This document shows, piece by piece, positions 58,335 through 64,000 of a stretch of DNA of 64,000 nucleotides. This DNA is from Duganella sp. sic0402 (GTDB lineage Bacteria; Pseudomonadota; Gammaproteobacteria; Burkholderiales; Burkholderiaceae_D). Below the pieces are notes generated by a model. That model was not told the DNA's origin and ran no database searches. It worked only from the letters and a program-made list of their open reading frames with translations. The position numbers and the translations under genes are program-made. The first letter of the stretch is position 1; every line of letters starts with the position of its first letter. The stretch is taken from positions 310,001 to 374,000 of the forward strand of contig NZ_JAHUWK010000005.1 in NCBI RefSeq assembly GCF_019219065.1, read 5' to 3'.

Positions 58335-59423
58335 TTATAAACGCACCGCGCCATAGCTACCGCGCAGCCGAAGGAAAGGCTCTTCGATGGTGTGGTAGCA
58401 CAGCGTCGCCACCGCCCATACCAGCGCATACACCAGCGACATCACCAGCACACTGTCCAGCCAGCCTATGCCGGTCCAGTGCTGCATGCCGAACTTCTGT
58501 GCCAGCATCTGGATCACGCCCATGTGCAACAGATAAAACGAAAAGCTGATTTTCCCGCCATGGACCAGCACCCGCTCCAGCCACGCGGGTAGCTGGCCGC
58601 ACCAGCCCACCCAAGCCAGGATCGCGCCAGCCCAGACCAGGCTTTCCATCATCGACCAGCTGATCCAGAACGGCGCATTCGGCGCCACATTGAACGGCGC
58701 CACATGCGCCTGCAGCGCACTGGCGCACACCGCCAGCGCGAACGCCGGCACCAGCAGCCAGCCGGCCCAGCGCCGCAGCCAATCCAGATGGCGCTGGTAC
58801 AGCATGGCGGCCAGCATGCCCATCACGAACTGATCGAAGCGGCCGACGAAGGTGCTGAAATACATCATGGTGCTATGCGCGCTCTCGCGGTACAGCATCA
58901 GCTTGAACACCAGCATCAGGCCGAGCAGCTGCAACAGGTAGCGCATGCCGCGCTCCAGCGCGAAGCGGCTCAGCCACGGAAACGCCAGGTAAAACATGAA
59001 CTCCAGCGGAATGCACCAGACCGCGCCGGTCACAACACTGCGCGAGGTCGGCGAATCGCCCAGGTTGGCGGTCAGCAGGTAAAAAATATCCTGCGGCTTG
59101 AATTCGTCGCGGGTCAGCGACAATGCCAGCAAAAAGACGGTCAGGTACAGCGGCGCGATGCGCAGTAAGCGGTTGCGGACAAACGGGGCATAAGCGATCT
59201 GCTGCTGAAACTGGGCGATGCGCATGAACAGAAAGCCCGACAGCGTGAAGAACAAGGCCACCCCGGTATGCCCTTCGTTGATGATGCCGGCCCATGGGCT
59301 GTCGATGCCAACACCGCCGAGGCTGCGCCATTTCAATTCAAAGTGAAACAGGAACACTAGCGTCGCGGCGAACCAGCGCAACTGATCGATGCGTGGACTA
59401 TAGGGCAAATTGACAGACTTCAT
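58335..59423 (-). CDS. Acyltransferase family 3 membrane protein
   Basis: A 362-residue polytopic O-acyltransferase of the OafA/YrhL type, which acetylates or acylates surface sugars using a cytoplasmic acyl donor. About ten transmembrane helices are seen. The N-terminus has IDQLRWFAATLVFLFHFELK with the conserved Arg and the catalytic-type His of helix 1 (LFHFE). GHTGVALFFTLSGFLFMRIA and FVRNRLLRIAPLYLTVFLLA (the R-x-x-R-I-x-P-x-Y signature) follow. The terminal SGNT/SGNH domain of larger OafA proteins is absent. It is divergent from a second acyltransferase gene of the same length. Confidence 0.9.
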   Translation of the reverse strand: MKSVNLPYSPRIDQLRWFAATLVFLFHFELKWRSLGGVGIDSPWAGIINEGHTGVALFFTLSGFLFMRIAQFQQQIAYAPFVRNRLLRIAPLYLTVFLLALSLTRDEFKPQDIFYLLTANLGDSPTSRSVVTGAVWCIPLEFMFYLAFPWLSRFALERGMRYLLQLLGLMLVFKLMLYRESAHSTMMYFSTFVGRFDQFVMGMLAAMLYQRHLDWLRRWAGWLLVPAFALAVCASALQAHVAPFNVAPNAPFWISWSMMESLVWAGAILAWVGWCGQLPAWLERVLVHGGKISFSFYLLHMGVIQMLAQKFGMQHWTGIGWLDSVLVMSLVYALVWAVATLCYHTIEEPFLRLRGSYGAVRL

Positions 59424-59511
59424 CGGCGGGTAATCTCCATTTCAAGCAAGAAATTGCACATTATAATAACGCGCAATCGACGAAGTCCTATAAACCGCCT
59501 TACAGGCCGCC

Positions 59512-60600
59512 ATGAAAAAATTCATCTTCGCCAACCAGTTGCGCGGCATCGCCGCACTGCTGGTGGTCATGACCCACTACTTCGGCACTTTTTTCGCCGA
59601 GCAGGATCTGCTGGCAGCCCGCACCTTCTCGACCAATCTGCACCTGGTCAAGGCGCCATGGGTACACATCTTCGAGCTGGAATACCAGGGCCCGTTCGGC
59701 GTGGCGCTGTTCTTCCTGATCAGCGGCTTCGTGATTCCGTTCAGCCTGCGCAAGACCAGCCTGCCGGGCTTCCTGGTCAACCGTGCGTTGCGCATCTTCC
59801 CGACTTATGCCTGCTGCCTGGCGATCGGCACGCTGGCGGTCTACCTGAGCGCGCGCTACTGGGGCCAGCCTTTCAGCTACGACGCCAAGGTGCTGGCGGC
59901 CAATGCACTGCTGGTGCACAACCTGCTCGGCTTCCCATCGATGGATGCGGTCAACTGGACGCTGGCGATTGAAATCAAGTTCTACCTGCTGATGGCGTTC
60001 GGCGCCGCCGCGCTGTTCCGCCCTTCTCCTGGCTGGCTGCTGGGCTTCCTGGCGGCAGCGCTGGCGCTGACCTGGAATGGCGAGCATGGCATCGGCGTCG
60101 CCACACCGCTGCTGATGGAATTGAACTATATCGTTTTCATGATGACGGGCTGCCTGTTCTACCAGCATGCGGCGCAGCTGATTTCCACCCGCGCGCTGCT
60201 ATGGCGCTCCTTGCTGACCGTGGCTGCTTTCAGCTGGACCTGGTCGATGGGGCCGCAGCAAGGTCAATTCCCGGCGGTGACGGTATGGTACTACTGCGCC
60301 TACCTGGTATTTGGCGCCTGCTACGCGCTGCGCGAGCGCTTCCGCCCGGTGCGCGTACTGGACTTCCTGGCCGCCATCAGCTATCCGCTGTATTGCGTGC
60401 ATGCGCTATTCGGCTATTGCGCGCTGAAGATCCTGATCGGCCAGGGCTGCCGCTACGGCGTGGCGATGCTGATCACGCTGCCGTGCACCTTCGTGCTGGC
60501 CTGGCTGGTGCACCGTACCGTGGAAAACGGCAGCAATACGCTGGGACGGCGCTGGGGCGCGGCGCTGTCGCGCGGCAAGCCGGCGGCAGCAGCGGCCTAA
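59512..60600 (+). CDS. Second acyltransferase family 3 membrane protein
   Basis: Also 362 residues, the same family as its divergent neighbour but clearly diverged. It begins FANQLRGIAALLVVMTHYFG with the helix-1 Arg and His. FGVALFFLISGFVIPFSLRK and FLVNRALRIFPTYACCLAIG follow, then DAVNWTLAIEIKFYLLMAFG and, near the C-terminus, AISYPLYCVHALFGYCALKI. About ten membrane helices and a short charged C-terminus. A likely role is acylation of LPS or exopolysaccharide; the acceptor is unknown. The 88-bp gap to the divergent gene is A+T-rich and probably holds both promoters. Confidence 0.9.
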   Translation: MKKFIFANQLRGIAALLVVMTHYFGTFFAEQDLLAARTFSTNLHLVKAPWVHIFELEYQGPFGVALFFLISGFVIPFSLRKTSLPGFLVNRALRIFPTYACCLAIGTLAVYLSARYWGQPFSYDAKVLAANALLVHNLLGFPSMDAVNWTLAIEIKFYLLMAFGAAALFRPSPGWLLGFLAAALALTWNGEHGIGVATPLLMELNYIVFMMTGCLFYQHAAQLISTRALLWRSLLTVAAFSWTWSMGPQQGQFPAVTVWYYCAYLVFGACYALRERFRPVRVLDFLAAISYPLYCVHALFGYCALKILIGQGCRYGVAMLITLPCTFVLAWLVHRTVENGSNTLGRRWGAALSRGKPAAAAA

Positions 60601-60628
60601 AAAAATTCAGTTAAGCCCGATTGCACCT

Positions 60629-60655
60629 CGTCATCCCGGCTTTCGTCGGGACGAC
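60629..60655. repeat. Single-hairpin relative of the dispersed repeat
   Basis: CGTCATCCCGGC then TTTCGTCGGGACGACG: an imperfect stem-loop of the same sequence type as hairpin two at 52804-52821. It lies between the convergent acyltransferase and TolC genes and may serve as a terminator. Confidence 0.55.
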
Positions 60656-60686
60656 GGCGCTGAACTGAATTACTGTCGATTTCCGC

Positions 60687-62048
60687 TCAGCGGAAATAGG
60701 TGCTGACTTCCTGCACATCCTCCGGCTCCAGCACGCCGGCTGCCGCTTTCAGCTTGAGCTGTGCCAGCAGATAGTTGTAACGCGCCTGCGCCAGGTCGCG
60801 CTGGCTGGTGTACAGCTGCTGGCGTGCATTCAGCAAATCGAGATTGATGCGCACGCCGCCCTTGATACTCTGCTCGGTTGCGGTAATCAGCAACTCACCG
60901 GACGCCACCGCCTTTTCCAGCGCGCGGATACGCGTCACGCTGCTCAATACCGCTGCGTACTGCTTGCGCAGTTCAATCAGAATTCTGTCCGTGCGCACCT
61001 GCAATTCCGACTTGGCCTTCTCCAGGCTCGCCACCGACTGGCGGCTGGACGCTGCCACCGAGCCACCGGAGTAAAGCGGCACCGTCAGCTGGATACCAAT
61101 CGTGCGGTTGACCGTATTCTGGTTGTAGGTATTGATGGTTTCCGAATCGGCACGGTTATAGTTGGCGACAAAATCCAGGCGCGGCATGTGGCCGGCGCGG
61201 CTCTTGTTGACTTCCTGGCGCGCAGCTTCGATGGCGAAGGCTTGTGCGCGCAGGTCGGGATTCTCTTCCAGCGCCCGCTTGCGCCACGCCTCGAATCCGC
61301 CCTCCGGCGGCGGCGCGATGCGGAAGCTCGGCGCCAGCTCGTCCAGCACCGTCACTTCCTCGCCAACCAGGGTCGACAGTGTGGCCAGCTGGGTCTGGCG
61401 ATTGTCCTCGGCCTCCAGCAGCTGGGCCTCGGACAGGTCCAACCGCGACTGGGTTTCCAGCATATCAGTCTTGGTGCCCTCGCCGCCGGCAAACAGACGG
61501 TCATTGACGGCCTTCTGCTCGGCGTACATATCGCGCTGTGCCTTCGTAATGCGCACCTGCTCGTTGGCAAACAAGGCATCCATGTAAGCCGACGTCACGC
61601 GCACGATCATTTCCTGCGCGCGTCCCTCAAAGTTCTGGTCGCTGTACTTGGTCTGCGCCAGGCCCTGCTTGTAGCGTGCCCAGGCATCCATATTGAACAG
61701 CGTTTGACGCAGCGACACGCTCGACGAGCGGCTGATGTACTCCGGGTGCGTGGTGCGCATCTGGCCAAGGACGTTCGGCGCTTCCAGATCCACCCGGTTG
61801 CGGTTGGACGAATAGTTGGCCTGCAGATTGGGCAGCAAATTCGATTTGCCCAAGACCGCGTATTCCTTGCCGCCTATCGAATCCTGTACCGCCTGCTGAT
61901 AGACAGCATCGTTGGTCAGCGCCGCCTGGAACGCCTGCATGATGGTCATGGCCGAAGCGCTGTTGGCGGACAACAGCGCGCTGGCCAGCAGCGCGGCGCT
62001 GATCCCGCGCAACGCCGGCGCGCGTTTGATTGCGAGAGTCTTCTTCAC
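60687..62048 (-). CDS. TolC-family outer-membrane protein of a type I secretion system
   Basis: A 453-residue outer-membrane efflux protein forming the exit duct of a type I secretion apparatus. A signal peptide (about residues 1-33, ending SANSASA) is followed by the OEP repeats: MTIMQAFQAALTNDAVYQQA, LRQTLFNMDAWARYKQGLAQ and RVTSAYMDALFANEQVRITK. A second repeat follows with FEAWRKRALEENPDLRAQAF and YNYLLAQLKLKAAAGVLEPE. The overall pattern is that of PrtF/AprF/TolC outer-membrane components. It is 4 bp after the membrane-fusion gene, so the set hlyD-like plus tolC-like forms one operon with the ABC gene upstream. Confidence 0.9.
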   Translation of the reverse strand: MKKTLAIKRAPALRGISAALLASALLSANSASAMTIMQAFQAALTNDAVYQQAVQDSIGGKEYAVLGKSNLLPNLQANYSSNRNRVDLEAPNVLGQMRTTHPEYISRSSSVSLRQTLFNMDAWARYKQGLAQTKYSDQNFEGRAQEMIVRVTSAYMDALFANEQVRITKAQRDMYAEQKAVNDRLFAGGEGTKTDMLETQSRLDLSEAQLLEAEDNRQTQLATLSTLVGEEVTVLDELAPSFRIAPPPEGGFEAWRKRALEENPDLRAQAFAIEAARQEVNKSRAGHMPRLDFVANYNRADSETINTYNQNTVNRTIGIQLTVPLYSGGSVAASSRQSVASLEKAKSELQVRTDRILIELRKQYAAVLSSVTRIRALEKAVASGELLITATEQSIKGGVRINLDLLNARQQLYTSQRDLAQARYNYLLAQLKLKAAAGVLEPEDVQEVSTYFR

Positions 62049-62052
62049 TTGA

Positions 62053-63414
62053 TCATTCCTCCGCCAATGCCGACTTGGCGCGGTCTTTGAGCGGCTTGAG
62101 CAGGTAGCTCATCATGGTGCGCTCGCCAGTCTTGACGAACAACTCGGCCGGCATGCCGGAACGGATGTCGAGTTTCTTGTCGGCGATAATCTTCGCGCCT
62201 TCCTGGGTCACGCGGGCGCGCACTTTGTAGTAAGGCTGGCCGGTACGCTCATCGACGGTACGGTCGGCCGATACCTGGATCAGTTCACCAGGAATGTGCG
62301 GCGTGCGGTTGCTGTTGAAGGCGGAGAAGATCAGCTCAACCGGCAGGCCGGTGTGGACACGGTCAACCAGGTTGACCGGCAGCTGGCCTTCTACCACCAG
62401 CGGGTCGTCGGTCGGCACCAGATCCATCATGCGGAAGCCAGGGGCCACCACGCCGCCATTGGTGAACACGGCCGAGTTGACGACAGTGCCGTCCACCGGT
62501 GCTTTGACTTCCGTATTGGCCAGTTCATACTCCTGACCGTCGAGACGGCTGTCCAGCGCTTCCGCTTCGCGCTGCGCGTCCGCCAACTGGGTGCGCACTT
62601 CCTTCTGATAGTCCTGGATGCGTTGCAGACGGCGCAAGGTAATCTCGGCAATCTGGCGTTGCGCGCGGCCGATGTTGCCGTTGTCCTCGGAGATCGCACC
62701 ATTCAACTGGACAAAAGTGCGCTCGACATCGAGCATGCGGCTGCGGGCGATGTAGCCATCCTTGGCCAGGTCACGCATATTGTCGAGCTGTTCCTTGATA
62801 ATCACGATCTGCTGCTGTTTGCTGGCGCGCGATTCCTGCGTTCCCTGCAACTGCGACTTGAGGCCGGCGATGTTTTCATCGTAGGCGCTCAACTCGTTGC
62901 TCAGCGAGGTGCGGCGCGAATTGAACAACTGGTTTTGCACATCCACCGCAGCCACCACACGTGGGTCCTGCTTGTCTTTTACCAAGGCAGCCGGGAAAGC
63001 CATCTTGCTCAGGCCGTCGCGTTCAGCGATCAGGCGCGCCTCGGTCGCACGCGCGGTGATGTACTGGGCGCGCGAGGTTTCCGTCTGCGATTTCGCCTGC
63101 GTGTTGTTCAGGCGCACCAGCACCTGGCCGGCCTTGACCACATCGCCATCCTTGACCAGGATTTCCTGCACCGTGCCGCCACTCAGATGCTGAATCGCCT
63201 TGCGGCTGCTTTCCTTGGCCACCGTGCCGGACATAGGCACGCCCTTGTCCAGCGGCGCGAAGCATGCCCACAGCACAAAGCCGCAGAAGCCGAACAGCAC
63301 GATCATCCAGCCGATGCGCGCATAGCGCGATGCATCGGTATTGACTGCCAGCGGCGTCACGTCATGGGCGATAACCTCAGCCGGCGGCGTGGTATTGGTA
63401 GATAAATTTCGCAT
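62053..63414 (-). CDS. HlyD-family membrane fusion protein of a type I secretion system
   Basis: A 453-residue periplasmic adaptor linking the ABC transporter to the TolC-like duct. One N-terminal membrane helix (about residues 33-52, GWMIVLFGFCGFVLWACFAP) precedes DKGVPMSGTVAKESSRKAIQ, the biotinyl-lipoyl-like half QEILVKDGDVVKAGQVLVRL, a long coiled-coil hairpin (about 105-290) and the second half YELANTEVKAPVDGTVVNSA. The C-terminus contains GMPAELFVKTGERTMMSYLL, characteristic of the PrtE/HlyD type I fusion family. It starts 2 bp after the ABC gene stop. Confidence 0.92.
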   Translation of the reverse strand: MRNLSTNTTPPAEVIAHDVTPLAVNTDASRYARIGWMIVLFGFCGFVLWACFAPLDKGVPMSGTVAKESSRKAIQHLSGGTVQEILVKDGDVVKAGQVLVRLNNTQAKSQTETSRAQYITARATEARLIAERDGLSKMAFPAALVKDKQDPRVVAAVDVQNQLFNSRRTSLSNELSAYDENIAGLKSQLQGTQESRASKQQQIVIIKEQLDNMRDLAKDGYIARSRMLDVERTFVQLNGAISEDNGNIGRAQRQIAEITLRRLQRIQDYQKEVRTQLADAQREAEALDSRLDGQEYELANTEVKAPVDGTVVNSAVFTNGGVVAPGFRMMDLVPTDDPLVVEGQLPVNLVDRVHTGLPVELIFSAFNSNRTPHIPGELIQVSADRTVDERTGQPYYKVRARVTQEGAKIIADKKLDIRSGMPAELFVKTGERTMMSYLLKPLKDRAKSALAEE

Positions 63415-63416
63415 GA

Positions 63417-64000
63417 TTACTCCTGATTCGAAGTGTCGGCCTGGGCCTTGGCAGCCGCGTCGGCCTGCATTTGCGCTTGAGCTTGAGCTTGAGCTTGAGC
63501 TTGAGCTTGCGCTTGGGCTTGAGCCTGCGCCTGGGCCTGGGCCTGTTGTTGCGCCTGCACTTGTTTCTGATTGGCTTCGTTCAAGGCGTTGACCACATCC
63601 TTGGTAGGGCCGAACATGTTGACCATGCCATCACGCAGCAGCAACAGTTTGGTGGTAGCGCTGATCGCCGAAGTACGGTGCGTAATCAGCACGATGGTTT
63701 TGCCGCGCTGGCGCAGATCGTTCACTGCCTGAACCAGCGCTGCTTCGCCGACATCGTCCAGGTTCGAATTTGGCTCATCCAGCACCAGCAGCGCAGGATC
63801 GCCGTACATCGCACGTGCCAGGCCGAGGCGTTGCTTCTGACCACCGGACAAGCCGGCACCGCCGTCGCCCAGCGGGGTATCGTAGCCCTTGGGCAGGTGC
63901 AAAATCATATCGTGCACGCCGGCGCGCTTGGCCGCCAGCACCACCTTCTCAGGGTCGACATCACCAAAGCGCGCGATATTGTCGGTGACAGTACCGCCAA
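63417..64000 (-). CDS. Type I secretion ABC transporter, 5' part beyond the window
   Basis: The last 193 codons of a PrtD/HlyB-like permease-ATPase; the start lies beyond 64000. Visible are the end of the nucleotide-binding domain: [20 protein letters not shown], the signature [20 protein letters not shown], Walker [21 protein letters not shown], and the H-loop [13 protein letters not shown]. After [20 protein letters not shown] the protein ends in a low-complexity tail of Gln-Ala repeats followed by [14 protein letters not shown]. The tail is encoded by a hexanucleotide repeat (63475-63546). ABC, HlyD and TolC-like genes are adjacent, which marks a type I exporter; its substrate gene is not in the window. 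Confidence 0.93.
   Translation of the reverse strand, partial: GGTVTDNIARFGDVDPEKVVLAAKRAGVHDMILHLPKGYDTPLGDGGAGLSGGQKQRLGLARAMYGDPALLVLDEPNSNLDDVGEAALVQAVNDLRQRGKTIVLITHRTSAISATTKLLLLRDGMVNMFGPTKDVVNALNEANQKQVQAQQQAQAQAQAQAQAQAQAQAQAQAQAQMQADAAAKAQADTSNQE
63475..63546 (-). repeat. Hexanucleotide tandem repeat encoding (Gln-Ala)n
   Basis: Twelve hexamers of GCTTGA type on the plus strand: five perfect GCTTGA copies, then GCTTGC, GCTTGG, GCTTGA and diverging GCCTGC/GCCTGG/GCCTGT. On the coding strand they read as Gln-Ala pairs. Because the unit is 6 bp, length change keeps the frame and would only alter tail length. Confidence 0.9.

Noticed and set aside
63475-63546. Hexanucleotide repeat as an on/off phase-variation switch
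   Set aside because: The 6-bp unit preserves reading frame, so slippage cannot switch the gene off.

Overview
The window reads as a chromosomal segment of a G+C-rich Gram-negative betaproteobacterium, most likely Burkholderiales, family Oxalobacteraceae (Massilia/Duganella/Janthinobacterium type). This taxonomic call is inference from codon use, the families present (long isocitrate lyase, DUF6139- and DUF6447-like small proteins, Burkholderiales-style Tad locus) and the envelope genes. I found no rRNA, tRNA or CRISPR array.

Left part (1-21.8 kb): mostly housekeeping. A 3'-truncated pepN, a DUF4136 lipoprotein, and a minus-strand cluster (DUF6328 membrane protein, quinone oxidoreductase, methylglyoxal synthase, EamA transporter) come first. 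A HigBA-type toxin-antitoxin pair and a very large Tat-exported PhoD-like phosphatase follow. An eight-gene plus-strand run (yebC-purD-hemF-nadD-rsfS-rlmH-maf-rng) ends at a terminator shared with aceA (isocitrate lyase). A divergent aldo/keto reductase-LysR pair and two secreted proteins of unknown role close this part.

Centre (21.8-41.9 kb): a complete Tad/Flp pilus locus. Minus-strand tadG-tadE-tadE-like minor pilins are divergent from a histidine kinase and a NarL-type response regulator. Then come four small flp pilin genes and the assembly genes cpaA/tadV, a winged-helix AAA ATPase, cpaB, the cpaC secretin, a small lipoprotein, tadZ, tadA, tadB and tadC, followed by an Ig-repeat lipoprotein and an esterase. 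Three promoters in front of flp genes share one architecture: a 12-bp TGACAAATGTCA box, a related box 22 bp downstream, and a -10 element 25 nt after that. The first box lies inside the 3' end of the response-regulator gene. I infer a private two-component switch for pilin expression. Two of the promoter-flp units are a duplication that brackets a nucleotidyltransferase gene, a CHASE2 gene and an excalibur-domain remnant.

Right-centre (41.9-52.8 kb): a diguanylate cyclase, then LPS genes: waaF and waaL on the minus strand, a family 2 glycosyltransferase, and a gene fusing a WaaL-like membrane domain to a GT9 heptosyltransferase-like domain. A MASE1 histidine kinase with a FixJ-type regulator, a VirK-like protein and a small DUF6139-like protein follow.

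Right part (52.8-64 kb): dnaE; an A+T-rich two-gene module resembling a free-standing colicin-D-type tRNase domain and its immunity protein; trhO; two divergent acyltransferase-3 genes; and a type I secretion set (TolC, HlyD, ABC transporter), the ABC gene running off the window and ending in a hexanucleotide-repeat-encoded (Gln-Ala)n tail. Two-hairpin dispersed repeats sit in intergenic gaps near 41.9 kb and 52.8 kb, with a single-hairpin relative at 60.6 kb.
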